Below are positions 1 to 9,624 of a DNA stretch of 64,000 nt, in pieces; position 1 is the first letter of the stretch, and each line of letters opens with the position of its first letter. A program made the translations under genes and the position numbers. The stretch comes from Dactylosporangium roseum (GTDB taxonomy: Bacteria > Actinomycetota > Actinomycetes > Mycobacteriales > Micromonosporaceae). The DNA lies in assembly GCF_025264685.1 (NCBI RefSeq), contig NZ_CP073721.1:2347001-2411000 (forward strand). The letters are read 5' to 3'. The notes under the pieces were generated by a model. The model worked only from the letters and a program-made list of their open reading frames with translations, had not been told where the DNA came from and did not search any database.

Positions 1-229
1 CCTCGGTCGTGACCGGGTAGACGAAGGCCTCCTCGATCTGGCCCGCCCGCAGGTAGGGCGCCGCGATCGAACGGGCGATGCTGCGGCCGTGGCGGGCGCT
101 GTGGTACGCGACGACCGGAGCCGCCGAGATCAGCCGGGCGGCCTTGACCGTCATCAGTTCGGGGTCGCCGGGGCCCAGGCCGACGCCGAACAGCCGCCCT
201 CGCGGGCCTGCACTGTCCACTATGGTCAT
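1..229 (-). CDS. cobI: Precorrin-2 C20-methyltransferase CobI (5' part only)
   Basis: This is the N-terminal 76 codons of an SAM-dependent precorrin-2 C20-methyltransferase; the rest lies beyond the window edge. The start ATG is at 229 and overlaps the cobH stop as ATGA. Residues 14-24 read [11 protein letters not shown], the glycine-rich signature of the tetrapyrrole methylase family, followed by MTVKAARLI. In actinobacteria this position is often occupied by a CobI-CobJ fusion, and the truncation prevents telling them apart. It is the third gene of the leftward cobG-cobH-cobI operon for aerobic corrin ring synthesis. Confidence 0.85.
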   Translation of the reverse strand, partial: MTIVDSAGPRGRLFGVGLGPGDPELMTVKAARLISAAPVVAYHSARHGRSIARSIAAPYLRAGQIEEAFVYPVTTE

Positions 230-858
230 TCCTTGTCGCTCGCGATCGCGTTGACGGCGGCGGCCGCCATGGCGCTGCCGCCGCGGCGGCCGTGCACCAC
301 CAGGTGATCCAGGCCGGACCCGGCGAGCGCCACCTTCGACTCGGCGGCGCCGATGAAGCCGACCGGGATGCCGAGCACCGCCGCCGGCCGGGGCGCGCCC
401 GCGGCGACCAGTTCGAGGAGACGGAACAGCGCGGTCGGCGCGTTGCCGATCGCGATCACGGCGCCGCCGAGCCGGTCGCCCCACAGGTCCAGCGCCGCCG
501 CGCTGCGGGTGGTGCCGAGGCCGGCGGCGAGGCCGGGCACGCGCGGGTCGCGCAGGGTGCAGATCACCTCGTTGTCGCGGGGGAGGCGGGCCCGGGTGAC
601 CCCGGCGGCGACCATCTCTGCGTCGCAGAGGATCGGCGCGCCGTCGCGCAGCGCCTGCCGGGCGCGCGACACCACACCGGGGGAGAAGGCGACGTCCCGC
701 GGCAGGTCGACCATGCCGCAGGCGTGGATCATGCGCACGGTCACCCGCGCCACGTCGGCGGGCAGCGCGGACAGGTCGGCCTCGGCGCGGATCGTGGCGA
801 AGGACCGCTGGTAGATCTCGGCGCCGTCCCTGATGTAGTCGCTGATGGAATCCGTCAC
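226..858 (-). CDS. cobH: Precorrin-8X methylmutase CobH
   Basis: Encodes 210 residues, the normal size for CobH, which moves a methyl group to convert precorrin-8X to hydrogenobyrinic acid. The family signature is visible: [11 protein letters not shown] near residue 20, then [11 protein letters not shown] with the conserved His region, and later [14 protein letters not shown] and [14 protein letters not shown] chose GTG at 858 because it overlaps the cobG stop (GTGA) and gives the family N-terminus [13 protein letters not shown] longer in-frame reading to 1068 would overlap cobG extensively and has Arg-rich non-coding composition. The stop overlaps the cobI start, so the three genes are probably translationally coupled. 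Confidence 0.93.
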   Translation of the reverse strand: MTDSISDYIRDGAEIYQRSFATIRAEADLSALPADVARVTVRMIHACGMVDLPRDVAFSPGVVSRARQALRDGAPILCDAEMVAAGVTRARLPRDNEVICTLRDPRVPGLAAGLGTTRSAAALDLWGDRLGGAVIAIGNAPTALFRLLELVAAGAPRPAAVLGIPVGFIGAAESKVALAGSGLDHLVVHGRRGGSAMAAAAVNAIASDKE

Positions 859-1979
859 GACTCGACCCGCCGGTATCCCGAACCCGTCGCCAGCATCTCC
901 ACGTGCCTTCCTCTCGGCGCGCCGCAGCGCCGCTCGCAACCGACCCAGTGCACCGGCAGCGCCTGCGGAGCGGCATCGGCCACGACGGCGGCGCGAGCGT
1001 CCGCGCGGACGTCGGCGAGCGCCTTGGCGCAGCCCGGCCGGCCGGCACAGGCGGTGACGCCGGCCCACGGCGACGCGGGATCGGCGACCAGCCCGGCGGC
1101 GGCCAGCCGCTCGACCGCCAGGTCAGCTTCATCCATCGGTACGTGCGGCAGGACGACGGTCCGCCACGGCGTGACGATCATCTCTTCCGCCACCCCTCCC
1201 AGGGCTTCCGCCTGGTCCGGGGTGAGCAGTCCGAGCGGTGCGACGACGACGATCGCGGCGGCGCCGTCCACCTGCCGGGTGAGCCCGACAGGGGTGGGCC
1301 GCGGCGCCCCGGCGAGGCGCGGGCCGGTCTCGGTGCCGAGCCGGGCCGCGACCCGCGCCGGCCCGCCGTCCAGCTCCGCCAGCCGCCAGGCCGCCGAGCC
1401 CTGCCCGGCGCGCTCGGCGAGGAACGCCAGTGCCGCCCGCACCAGCAGGCCGGCGCCGCCGCGCAGCGGCGTCGGCGCCTGTGCGAGCAGCAGCCGGCCG
1501 CCGTGCAGGCCGACGTCGCCGCCGAGACCGGTGACGTCGCCCCGGCCGTCGTCGATCGTGACCAGGAACCGTCCCGGGAGTCCGGCCAGCTCCGGGGTGG
1601 CGCACAGGGCGGCGTCGAACTCGCGGACCAGCGCGCGCACGTCGGGACCGGCACCGTCGAGGCCGCTCAGCGGGCTGGCGACGATGTTGCGGACCCGCTC
1701 GTGGGTCTCCGACGGCAGCAGGCCGGCCTCGTGCAGCAGCGCCGCGAGCCGCTGCGGCGCACCCTCCCGCAGCGCCCTGACCTGGACGTTTCCCCGTGAG
1801 GTCAGCTCCAGCACCGGGTCGCCGAGCGCCGCCGCCGCGGACCGCAGCGCGCCGAGCTGCGCCGCGGTGAGCCGCCCGCCGGGCAGGCGGACCCGCGCCA
1901 GGCCGCCGTCGGCCGCCGCGTGGACCCGCACGGCGCCGGGGCACCGGTCGGGGACGTGACGTCTGCTGGCGGCCTGCAC
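855..1979 (-). CDS. cobG: Precorrin-3B synthase CobG
   Basis: Encodes 374 residues of the nitrite/sulfite reductase-like family. CobG is the oxygen-dependent monooxygenase that makes precorrin-3B, so its presence marks the aerobic cobalamin route. The N-terminal ferredoxin-like half carries [14 protein letters not shown]. The C-terminal half carries [11 protein letters not shown] and later [11 protein letters not shown], the four-cysteine arrangement expected for the 4Fe-4S cluster. The start is GTG at 1979. A TAGTAT hexamer at 1987-1992 (minus strand) sits 7 bases upstream, suggesting a leaderless mRNA. It is the first gene of the operon and divergent from cobN. Confidence 0.92.
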   Translation of the reverse strand: MQAASRRHVPDRCPGAVRVHAAADGGLARVRLPGGRLTAAQLGALRSAAAALGDPVLELTSRGNVQVRALREGAPQRLAALLHEAGLLPSETHERVRNIVASPLSGLDGAGPDVRALVREFDAALCATPELAGLPGRFLVTIDDGRGDVTGLGGDVGLHGGRLLLAQAPTPLRGGAGLLVRAALAFLAERAGQGSAAWRLAELDGGPARVAARLGTETGPRLAGAPRPTPVGLTRQVDGAAAIVVVAPLGLLTPDQAEALGGVAEEMIVTPWRTVVLPHVPMDEADLAVERLAAAGLVADPASPWAGVTACAGRPGCAKALADVRADARAAVVADAAPQALPVHWVGCERRCGAPRGRHVEMLATGSGYRRVES

Positions 1980-1999
1980 GCGCCGGATACTACCTGTGC

Positions 2000-2022
2000 T
2001 TGACGCGGGTGAGCCGCGTCAA
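2000..2022. promoter_or_regulatory. Inverted repeat between cobG and the cobN riboswitch
   Basis: A perfect 9-bp inverted repeat, TTGACGCGG-gtgag-CCGCGTCAA, lies between the divergent cobG start and the riboswitch aptamer. Each arm begins with a -35-like TTGACG. It could be an operator for a shared regulator or a stem preceding the riboswitch; the sequence alone cannot decide. Confidence 0.45.
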
Positions 2023-2024
2023 GG

Positions 2025-2200
2025 AGAGTTGGCGGTGCTGTAACGGCGACGGGTGGAGGAAGCCGGTGGGAGTCCGGCGCGGTCCCGCCACTGTCACCGG
2101 GGAGCGAGCCTCCGACGACGGCCACCGGGTCCCCGACCTGGGAAGGCTGGGGGCGAGCGGTGATCCGGAAGCCAGGAGACTCTCCGGCGCCGACCCATCC
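2025..2200 (+). promoter_or_regulatory. Cobalamin riboswitch upstream of cobN
   Basis: The 5' leader of cobN holds the conserved cobalamin aptamer core: GGAAGCCGGTGGGAGTCCGG at about 2067-2086, CCGCCACTGTCACCGG at about 2085-2100, and the B12-box-like GAAGCCAGGAGAC at about 2168-2180. The cobN ribosome site (GAGGGAGGACC, about 2222-2232) lies 40 bases downstream, which fits control of translation or termination by adenosylcobalamin. Boundaries are approximate because the peripheral helices were not folded. Only the rightward cobN transcript carries it. Confidence 0.92.
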
Positions 2201-2238
2201 ACGGACTTGGGGCGCGGACCCCGAGGGAGGACCCTGGC

Positions 2239-5200
2239 GTGATCCTGCTGCTGTCGACCTCCGACACCGACCTGCTCAGCGCGCGTGCCTGCGGCGCCGC
2301 CTACCGGCTGGCCAACCCCGCCCGCACGGCCGTCGAGGACCTGCCCGACCTGCTCGACGGCGCCGACCTCGTCGTGGTGCGGATCCTGGGCGGCTACCGC
2401 GACTGGGAGGAGGGCCTCGACGCGCTGCTCGCCCAGCCGAAGCCGGTCGTGGTCCTCGGCGGTGAGCAGGCGCCCGACGCCGAGCTGATGCGCCACTCCA
2501 CGGTGCCCGCCGGTCTCGCCGCCGAGGCACACGCCTACCTGGCGTTCGGCGGCCCGGCCAACCTCGCCGAGCTGCACCGCTTCCTCTCCGACACGGTCCT
2601 GCTGACCGGCGAGGGCTTCGAGCCGCCGGTCGAGACCCCCGCGTGGGGCCGGCTGGACCGGGAGCCCGCCGCGGGTGCGGGGCCGACCGTCGCGGTCATC
2701 TACTACCGCGCCCACCACGTCGCCGGCAACACCGCCTTCGTCGAGGCGTTGTGTGGCGCGATCGAGGCGGAGGGCGGCCGGGCGCTGCCGGTGTTCGCGT
2801 CGTCGCTGCGCACCGCGCCCGAGGACCTGCTCGACACGCTGCGGCGGGCCGACGCGCTCGTCGTCACCGTGCTCGCCGCCGGCGGCACCCGTCCCGCCGG
2901 CGCGCAGGCCGGCGGGGAGGACGAGGCGTGGGACGTCGGCGCCCTCGCCGCGCTCGACGTGCCGATCCTGCAAGGGCTCTGCCTCACGAGCAGCCGCGCG
3001 TCGTGGGCCGACCTCGACGACGGGCTGTCCCCGCTGGACACCGCCACCCAGGTCGCCATCCCCGAGTTCGACGGGCGGCTCATCACGGTGCCGTTCTCGT
3101 TCAAGGAGATCGACGCCGACGGGCTCACCGTCTACGTCGCCGACCCGGAGCGCGCCGCCCGGGTGGCCGGCATCGCCGTCGCGCACGCCCGGCTGCGCCA
3201 CCTGCCGCCCGGCGAGCGGCGGGTCGTGGTCATGCTCAGCGCGTACCCGACGAAACACTCCCGCATCGGCAACGCCGTCGGCCTCGACACGCCGGCCAGC
3301 GTGGTCCGCCTCCTCGACGCCATGCACCGGCAGGGGTACCGCGGCGCCGACCGCTTCCCGCAGGACGGGGACGGGCTGATCCACTCGCTCATCGCCGCCG
3401 GCGGCCAGGACGCCGACTGGCTGACCGAGGAGCGGCTACGGGGCAACCCGATCCGCATCCCGGCGGCCCGGTACCGCGCCTGGTTCGGCACGCTGCCGGA
3501 GGAGCTGCGCACGGAGATCGAGCGGCACTGGGGGCCGGCGCCCGGCGAGCTCTTCGTCGACCGGTCGGCGGACCCGGACGGCGAGATCGTGCTCGCCGCG
3601 CTGCGCGAGGACAACATCGTGGTCATGGTCCAGCCGCCGCGCGGCTTCGGTGAGAACCCGGTCGCCATCTACCACGACCCCGGCCTCCCGCCGAGCCATC
3701 ACTACCTGGCGGCCTACCGCTGGCTGGCCGACGAGTTCGGCGCACACGCGGTCGTCCACGTCGGCAAACACGGCAACCTCGAGTGGCTGCCGGGCAAGAC
3801 CGTCGGCATGTCCGCTGCCTGCGGCGCCGACGCGGCGCTGGGCAACCTGCCGCTCGTCTACCCGTTCCTCGTCAACGACCCCGGCGAGGGCACCCAGGCG
3901 AAGCGCCGCGCCCACGCCACGCTCGTCGACCACCTGATCCCACCTATGGCCCGCGCCGACAGCTACGGCGACATCGCCCGCCTCGAGCAGCTCCTCGACG
4001 AGCACGCGACGATCGCCGCGCTCGACCCGGCGAAGCTGCCCGCGATCCGCGCGCAGATCTGGACGCTCATCCAGGCCGCCCGCCTCGACCACGACCTCGG
4101 CCTCGCCGACCGCCCGCACGACGCCGAGTTCGACGACTTCCTGCTCCACGTCGACGGCTGGCTCTGCGAGGTGAAGGACGTCCAGATCCGTGACGGCCTG
4201 CACGTCCTCGGCGCGGCACCGGCCGGTGAGGCGCGTGTCGACCTGGTCCTCGCCATGCTCCGCGCCCGGCAGATGTGGGGCGGGCAGGTCGCGGCGCTGC
4301 CCGGCCTGCGGGAGGCGTTGGGCTTCGACGAGTCCGCGCCCGACCGGCTCTCGGCCGATGAGGCCGAGGCGCGGGCCCGGGCACTGGTCGCGGCCATGGA
4401 GGCGGGCGGTTGGGACGTTTCCAAGATTCCGGACGTTACCGATGACAGCAAGGTGGCGGCGGTCCTGCGGTTCGCCGCCGAGGAGATCGTGCCCCGGCTG
4501 GACCGCACCACCGACGAGCTCACGATGGTCCTGCACGCCCTCGGCGGGGGTTACGTCCCGGCCGGCCCGAGCGGCTCCCCGCTGCGCGGCCTGATCAACG
4601 TGCTGCCGACCGGCCGCAACTTCTACTCCGTCGACCCGAAGGCCGTCCCCAGCCGGCTCGCCTGGGAGACCGGGCAGGCGATGGCCGACTCGCTGCTCGC
4701 CCGCTACCGAGCCGACCACGGCGAGTGGCCGCGCTCCGTCGGCCTGTCGATGTGGGGCACGAGCGCGATGCGCACCGCCGGCGACGACATCGCGGAGGCG
4801 CTCGCGCTGATGGGTGTGCGACCGGTGTGGGACGACGCGTCCCGCCGGATCGTCGGCCTCGCCCCGATCGACCCGGCCGAGCTGGGCCGCCCCCGAATCG
4901 ACGTCACGATGCGGATCAGCGGCTTCTTCCGCGACGCGTTCCCGCACGTGGTGGCCCTGCTCGACGATGCCGTGCGGCTCGCCGCCGGCCTCGACGAGGC
5001 GCCGGAGGACAATTACGTGCGGGCCCACGTCCAGGCGTCGCTCGCGGAGCACGGCGACGAGCGCCGGGCCGCGTTGCGCATCTTCGGGTCGAAGCCGGGC
5101 GCCTACGGCGCGGGCATCCTGCCGCTCATCGACAGCCGGAACTGGCGCGACGACAAGGATCTCGCCGAGGTCTACGCCGTCTGGGGCGGCTACGCCTACG

Positions 5201-5793
5201 GCCGCGGCCTCGACGGGCTCCCGGCCCGCGGTGACATGGAGAGCGCGTACCGCCGGATCTCCGTCGCGGTGAAGAACACCGACACCCGCGAGCACGACAT
5301 CGCCGACTCCGACGACTACTTCCAGTACCACGGCGGCATGGTCGCCACGGTCCGGGCCCTCACCGGCCGGGCGCCGGCCGCCTACGTCGGCGACAGCACC
5401 AACCCCGACGCCGTGCGGACCCGCACGCTCAGCGAGGAGACCGCCCGGGTCTTCCGCGCCCGGGTGGTCAACCCGCGCTGGCTCGCGGCGATGCGCCGGC
5501 ACGGCTACAAGGGCGCGTTCGAGCTGGCGGCGACGGTCGACTACCTCTTCGGCTTCGACGCGACCGCCGGGGTCGTCGCCGACTGGATGTACGAGAAACT
5601 GGCCGAGTCCTACGTCTTCGACCCGGACAACCGCAAGTTCCTCGACGAGTCCAACCCGTGGGCGCTGCACGGCATCACGGAGCGCCTGTTGGAGGCCGCC
5701 GACCGCGGTCTGTGGGAGCATCCCGAGGAGTCCACACTGGACGCGCTGCGCCAGGTGTACCTCGAGACGGAGGGCGACCTGGAGGACGAGTAG
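2239..5793 (+). CDS. cobN: Cobaltochelatase subunit CobN
   Basis: Encodes 1184 residues, the usual length of the large porphyrin-binding subunit of aerobic cobaltochelatase (CobN, with CobS and CobT), which inserts Co2+ into hydrogenobyrinic acid a,c-diamide. Family motifs include GNAVGLDTPASVVRLL, VHVGKHGNLEWLPGK and LPTGRNFYSVDPKAVPS. The C-terminus carries NPWALHGITERLLEA, also seen in the related Mg-chelatase BchH. The GTG start at 2239 follows a strong GAGGGAGGA site. CobS and CobT are not in the window. Expression is expected to be riboswitch-controlled. It converges with the next gene, with 3 bases between stops. Confidence 0.96.
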   Translation: MILLLSTSDTDLLSARACGAAYRLANPARTAVEDLPDLLDGADLVVVRILGGYRDWEEGLDALLAQPKPVVVLGGEQAPDAELMRHSTVPAGLAAEAHAYLAFGGPANLAELHRFLSDTVLLTGEGFEPPVETPAWGRLDREPAAGAGPTVAVIYYRAHHVAGNTAFVEALCGAIEAEGGRALPVFASSLRTAPEDLLDTLRRADALVVTVLAAGGTRPAGAQAGGEDEAWDVGALAALDVPILQGLCLTSSRASWADLDDGLSPLDTATQVAIPEFDGRLITVPFSFKEIDADGLTVYVADPERAARVAGIAVAHARLRHLPPGERRVVVMLSAYPTKHSRIGNAVGLDTPASVVRLLDAMHRQGYRGADRFPQDGDGLIHSLIAAGGQDADWLTEERLRGNPIRIPAARYRAWFGTLPEELRTEIERHWGPAPGELFVDRSADPDGEIVLAALREDNIVVMVQPPRGFGENPVAIYHDPGLPPSHHYLAAYRWLADEFGAHAVVHVGKHGNLEWLPGKTVGMSAACGADAALGNLPLVYPFLVNDPGEGTQAKRRAHATLVDHLIPPMARADSYGDIARLEQLLDEHATIAALDPAKLPAIRAQIWTLIQAARLDHDLGLADRPHDAEFDDFLLHVDGWLCEVKDVQIRDGLHVLGAAPAGEARVDLVLAMLRARQMWGGQVAALPGLREALGFDESAPDRLSADEAEARARALVAAMEAGGWDVSKIPDVTDDSKVAAVLRFAAEEIVPRLDRTTDELTMVLHALGGGYVPAGPSGSPLRGLINVLPTGRNFYSVDPKAVPSRLAWETGQAMADSLLARYRADHGEWPRSVGLSMWGTSAMRTAGDDIAEALALMGVRPVWDDASRRIVGLAPIDPAELGRPRIDVTMRISGFFRDAFPHVVALLDDAVRLAAGLDEAPEDNYVRAHVQASLAEHGDERRAALRIFGSKPGAYGAGILPLIDSRNWRDDKDLAEVYAVWGGYAYGRGLDGLPARGDMESAYRRISVAVKNTDTREHDIADSDDYFQYHGGMVATVRALTGRAPAAYVGDSTNPDAVRTRTLSEETARVFRARVVNPRWLAAMRRHGYKGAFELAATVDYLFGFDATAGVVADWMYEKLAESYVFDPDNRKFLDESNPWALHGITERLLEAADRGLWEHPEESTLDALRQVYLETEGDLEDE

Positions 5794-5796
5794 CGC

Positions 5797-6621
5797 TCAG
5801 GCGAGCCAGTGGTCCCACGGGTGGCGGCCCGGGCCGAAGCCGACCGACTCGGCCAGCGCGGCCGCGTCGGCGAAGCCCGCGGCGACCAGGTCGGGGCGGT
5901 GTGCGTCGCTGCCGAAGCTCACCGCCCGGCCGCCCTCCTCGCGCCACCAGCGCAGCAGCAGCGGCTCCACGGTGCGCCGCGTGTTGACCTCCAGCGCGCG
6001 GCCCGTGCCGGCCAGCGACCGCAGGACCGCCCGTAGCTCCTCCTCGAAGTCCGCGGCGTCGAAGGCGTATCCCGCCGGCGTGTACCGCAGCGGGTAGTCG
6101 AGGTGCGTGAGTGCCTGGAACGACGGGCAGGTCTCGATGAGGCGGATCGTCTCGGCGAAGTAGTCCCGCAGCACCTCGGGCACCGGGCGGAGCAGGTACT
6201 CGTCCTCGACCAGGCGGTAGTGGCCGGCCACGGTGAGCGAGTGCAGGGATCCGATCACCCGCTCGAACGGGGCCGCGGCGAGCAGCGCGGCGGTCTCGGC
6301 GGCGAACCAGTGCGGTTCGCCCAGCTCGACCCCGGAGATGATCTTCAGGGAGGGGTACTTGTCGCGGCAGCGTTCGATCGCCGCGAGGTATCCCGCCACG
6401 TCGAGCGGCGGCGGTACGAGACGTGTCTCGTCCGCCAGGTGCTTCGTGAGCCGCTCGGGCAGCACGGCCGGGTCGACCGTCCACGAGACGAAGTCGGTGT
6501 GCTCGGTGAACGCGATCGCCGGCAGCCCCAGCTCCACCGCCCGCGCGCAGGAGCCCTCCATGTCGCCGGTCGCCGTGTCCCAGGAGAACTCGGTGTGCGT
6601 GTGCAGGTCGGCGGGGAGCAT
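5797..6621 (-). CDS. PHP-domain hydrolase (histidinol-phosphatase-like)
   Basis: Encodes 274 residues of the PHP metal-dependent phosphoesterase fold. The N-terminus reads ADLHTHTEFSWDTATGD, the first metal-binding motif HxH, followed by AFTEHTDFV. Downstream GSLHSL, LTHLDYPLRY and FGSDAHRPDLV supply further metal ligands. This pattern matches HisJ-type histidinol-phosphate phosphatases, but no other histidine genes are nearby, so the substrate is uncertain. The gene reads toward cobN and ends 3 bases from it. It lies downstream of the methyltransferase gene on the same strand, 32 bases away, and the two may be cotranscribed. Confidence 0.85.
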   Translation of the reverse strand: MLPADLHTHTEFSWDTATGDMEGSCARAVELGLPAIAFTEHTDFVSWTVDPAVLPERLTKHLADETRLVPPPLDVAGYLAAIERCRDKYPSLKIISGVELGEPHWFAAETAALLAAAPFERVIGSLHSLTVAGHYRLVEDEYLLRPVPEVLRDYFAETIRLIETCPSFQALTHLDYPLRYTPAGYAFDAADFEEELRAVLRSLAGTGRALEVNTRRTVEPLLLRWWREEGGRAVSFGSDAHRPDLVAAGFADAAALAESVGFGPGRHPWDHWLA

Positions 6622-6653
6622 GCCGCGATGGTGTCACGGGCGGCCGGCGACGA

Positions 6654-7454
6654 TCACGCCCGGGTGGCGGGGCGCGCCAGGACCTCGCCGTGCAGGATCG
6701 ACAGCCAGCCGTCGCCGTCGGCGGCCCAGCGGCGCCAGCCGTCGGCGAGCCGCTCCAGTTCCTCCGCGGTCACGCCGCTCGCGAGGGCCTGCGCGGCCAT
6801 CGCCGACGAGCGGACCCGGTCCGCCCACATGCCGCCCCACCAGGCCCGGTCCGCCTCGTCGGCGAAGCACCAGGTGCTCGACGTCGCGGCGACCTCGGCG
6901 AAGCCCGCCTGCCGGGCCCATGACAGCAGCCGGCGCCCGGCGTCGGGCTCGCCGCCGTTGGCGCGGGCCATCCGCTGGTACAGCGCCAGCCAGTCGCCGA
7001 GCTCCGGCAGGAGCGGGAACCACGTGAACGCGGAGTAGTCGCTGTCGCGGACCGCCACGTAGCCGTCCGGCTTGCAGACCCGGCGCATCTCGCGCAGCGC
7101 CTGGACCGGGTCGGCGACGTGCTGGAGCACCTGGTGGGCGTGCACGACGCAGAAGGTCCCGTCGGGGAACGGCAGCGCGTGCACGTCGCCGACGACGAAG
7201 TGGACGTTGTCCGCGTGCCCGGCGCCGTCCCGGGTGACGTCGAGCGCCTCCGCGGTCGCCTCGAGGGCGGTCACGTGCCCGACCCGGCCGGCCAGGTCGG
7301 CGGTGATCGTCCCCGGGCCGGCGCCGACGTCGAGCAGCGTCATGTGGGGCCGCAGGACCGGCAGCAGGTAGGCGGCCGAATTCTCGGCGGTGCGCCAGCG
7401 GTGCGAACGCAGGACCGACTCGTGGTGTCCGTGGGTGTAGACGTTGCTCGGCAT
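6654..7454 (-). CDS. Class I SAM-dependent methyltransferase
   Basis: Encodes 266 residues of the UbiE/Methyltransf_11 type. Motif I is LLDVGAGPGTITADLA near residue 40, followed by an acidic residue in ALEAT. Motif III-like FPDGTFCVVHAHQVLQHVADP and the post-motif VCKPDGYVAVRDSDY are clear. The C-terminal half resembles small-molecule methyltransferases, but the acceptor cannot be predicted. ATG at 7454 is preceded 7 bases upstream by TACACT (minus strand), so the message may be leaderless. It is divergent from the MFS gene, sharing a 75-bp intergenic region. Confidence 0.88.
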   Translation of the reverse strand: MPSNVYTHGHHESVLRSHRWRTAENSAAYLLPVLRPHMTLLDVGAGPGTITADLAGRVGHVTALEATAEALDVTRDGAGHADNVHFVVGDVHALPFPDGTFCVVHAHQVLQHVADPVQALREMRRVCKPDGYVAVRDSDYSAFTWFPLLPELGDWLALYQRMARANGGEPDAGRRLLSWARQAGFAEVAATSSTWCFADEADRAWWGGMWADRVRSSAMAAQALASGVTAEELERLADGWRRWAADGDGWLSILHGEVLARPATRA

Positions 7455-7529
7455 GTCCCGCAGTGTAGTATTCGTATCCTGGATTCTGGGAGCGCTGTCT
7501 CGAATATTGGACGTACGTAAGATCGCGAA

Positions 7530-8804
7530 GTGACCAAGGTGACGGCCTCGCTGCTGGTACTGGCCTATCTCGCGTTCATCAGCCTGGGCCTGCCCGACGG
7601 GCTGCTCGGGGTCGGCTGGCCGTCCATCGCCACGACGTTCCAGGTGCCCACCGAGTCCGTCGGCTACCTGCTCCTCGCCGCCACGACCGGCTACCTGACC
7701 TCCAGCGTCGCCGCGGGGTTCCTGCTCAGCCGGATCGGCGTCGGCTGGCTGCTCGCGGCCAGCACCGCGCTGGCCGGCCTGGCGCTGGCCGGCTACGCCG
7801 CCTCGCCCGCCATGTGGTTCCTCGTCCCGTGCGCGCTGCTGGGCGGCCTCGGCGGCGGCGCCGTCGACGCCGGCCTCAACGCCTACGCGGCCACCGAGTT
7901 CGGGCCGCGGCACATGAACTGGATGCACGCCTGTTTCGGCCTCGGCGTCGCGATCGGTCCGCTCATCATGACCGCGGTCATCGAGGGCGGTGCGGTCTGG
8001 CGGCTCGGCTACACGATCGTCTCCGGCGCGCAGTTGCTCCTCGCGCTGTCCTTCGTCGTCAACGCCCGGCGGTGGGGCCGCGCGCCCGTACCGGAGCGGC
8101 ACGAGACCCGCCACGCGCGCGGCTCGCTGCGGCGGCCGACCCTCTGGCTGGGCGTCGTCACGTTCGGCGTCTACGTCGCCGTCGAGGCCGGTGCCGGCCT
8201 GTGGGCGTTCCTGCTGCTGACCCGGGGCCGCGGCGTCGACGCGGGGCTCGCCGGCCTGTGCGTGTCCGGCTACTGGGCGATGCTCTTCCTCGGCCGGGTC
8301 GTCCAGGGCGTGGTCGCCGAGCGGTTCGGCAACCGCGCCGTCCTGGTCGCCAGCATGTCCGGGATGGTCTTCGGCTCGCTGCTCGTCGCGGTGCCGGGGC
8401 CGGGCCGGCTGGCGATCGCCGGGCTGGCGATCATCGGCTTCGCCGCCGCGCCGGTGTTCCCGCTGCTCACCCTCACCACCGCGGAGCGGGTCGGGCCCGC
8501 GCTCGCCGACCGGGTGATCGGGCTGCAGATCGCCGCCGCCGGGCTCGGCGGCGCACTCGCGCCGAGCGCGCTCGGCGTGCTGCTCGGCCGCGCGGGCGTG
8601 GAGGCCCTCGGCCCGGCACTGCTCGCGCTCTCGCTGCTGCTCATCGTGCTGTGGTGGCTGTCCACCCCCCGGGATGTCCACATCGGACATCAGGATGCCG
8701 CGGAACTCCATCGACGCCGAGAAGCACCGGATCACGCCGACCACCTGGGCACCCCGGAAGTGGCCGCCCGGCCGCCGCGGAACAGCCGCGCCGGCGGCCC
8801 GTGA
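7530..8804 (+). CDS. MFS transporter
   Basis: Encodes 424 residues with about 12 hydrophobic segments. The opening is LVLAYLAFISLGLPDGLLGVG, typical of the FucP/YbjJ-like part of the major facilitator superfamily. ARGSLRRPTLWLGVVTFGVYV marks the central loop and TM7. The substrate is unknown. Start GTG at 7530 lies 6 bases after TAAGAT (7518-7523), a probable leaderless arrangement. The last ~45 residues after LLLIVLWWLSTPR are hydrophilic and of low complexity, so the original C-terminus may have been altered near 8670. Confidence 0.85.
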   Translation: MTKVTASLLVLAYLAFISLGLPDGLLGVGWPSIATTFQVPTESVGYLLLAATTGYLTSSVAAGFLLSRIGVGWLLAASTALAGLALAGYAASPAMWFLVPCALLGGLGGGAVDAGLNAYAATEFGPRHMNWMHACFGLGVAIGPLIMTAVIEGGAVWRLGYTIVSGAQLLLALSFVVNARRWGRAPVPERHETRHARGSLRRPTLWLGVVTFGVYVAVEAGAGLWAFLLLTRGRGVDAGLAGLCVSGYWAMLFLGRVVQGVVAERFGNRAVLVASMSGMVFGSLLVAVPGPGRLAIAGLAIIGFAAAPVFPLLTLTTAERVGPALADRVIGLQIAAAGLGGALAPSALGVLLGRAGVEALGPALLALSLLLIVLWWLSTPRDVHIGHQDAAELHRRREAPDHADHLGTPEVAARPPRNSRAGGP

Positions 8805-8892
8805 TTCCGGGCGGCGCTGGAGTTCGCGTCACGCTTGTGGGGATGCGGGCGTTTCGCTCGTACGGGTGTTCTAATTGGGGTATGGTGATCGC

Positions 8893-9531
8893 ATGATGGA
8901 CCTGGCGTACCAGCCCTCGATGTTCGACACCGCCGTCGCCTCCGGGCCGTCGCTCGGGCCGCTCGCCGGGCACGTGGTGCGGCACGAGCTGAGCCGTGGC
9001 GCGTGGGTCGATCATCTTCCCGGCTGGGTCCTCGGCAGCGACGCGGTCCTGCGGACCCTGCTGGACGACGTCGAGTGGCGTGCCGAGCGCCGCAAGATGT
9101 ATGACGGCGTGGTCGACGTGCCGCGTCTGCTGCGATGGTATGGCGGGGCCGAGACCCTGCCGCACCCGTTGCTGACCGAGGCGCGGCGCAGGCTCACGAC
9201 GCACTACGTCGAGGAGCTCGGCGAGCCGTTCGTGAGCGCCGGCATGTGTCTCTACCGCGACGGGCGTGACAGCGTCGCCTGGCACGGCGACACGATCGGC
9301 CGGGGCGCCCGGTTCGACACCATGGTCGCGATCGTGTCGTTCGGGTCGCCGCGTTCGCTGCTGCTGCGGCCGAGAGGCGGCGGGGAGAGCCTGCGGTTCC
9401 CGCTCGGCCACGGTGACCTCGTCGTGATGGGCGGCTCCTGCCAGCGCACCTGGGAGCACGCGGTGCCGAAGACGGCCCGTCCGGTCGGGCCGCGGGTCAG
9501 CGTGCAGTTCCGGCCCGCGGGTGTGGCCTGA
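8893..9531 (+). CDS. AlkB-like 2-oxoglutarate/Fe(II) dioxygenase
   Basis: Encodes 212 residues. The Fe(II) ligands are visible as H and D in VAWHGDTIG and the distal H in TWEHAVPK, followed by RVSVQFR, whose arginines bind 2-oxoglutarate. This is the arrangement of bacterial AlkB-type oxidative demethylases that repair alkylated nucleic acid bases. The segment FDTMVAIVSFGSPRSLLLRPR is also typical. ATG at 8893 was chosen over the upstream TTG at 8875 because TATGGT lies 6 bases before it, as at other leaderless genes in this window. Confidence 0.88.
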   Translation: MMDLAYQPSMFDTAVASGPSLGPLAGHVVRHELSRGAWVDHLPGWVLGSDAVLRTLLDDVEWRAERRKMYDGVVDVPRLLRWYGGAETLPHPLLTEARRRLTTHYVEELGEPFVSAGMCLYRDGRDSVAWHGDTIGRGARFDTMVAIVSFGSPRSLLLRPRGGGESLRFPLGHGDLVVMGGSCQRTWEHAVPKTARPVGPRVSVQFRPAGVA

Positions 9532-9624
9532 TCCGCACATCGTGGTGCTCGATCTCGCGATGCGTGACTCGCCGGCCGACCTCCCGTATCGTGGAGACGG
9601 CTCGGAAGTGGGAAGGTGAGCCAG

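Noticed and set aside
292-1959. Long rightward frame across cobH and cobG
   Set aside because: It is the complement of two recognised genes; composition is Arg/Ala/Ser-rich and has no domain signature.
3436-5721. Very long open frame antisense to cobN
   Set aside because: High GC leaves few stops in antisense frames. The translation is Val/Arg/Asp-rich with no family motif, while the forward strand is a clear CobN.
8670-8804. Possible separate small gene on the minus strand near the MFS C-terminus
   Set aside because: A stretch such as IRCFSASMEFRGIL looks protein-like, but it has no credible start or ribosome site and runs into antisense MFS sequence.
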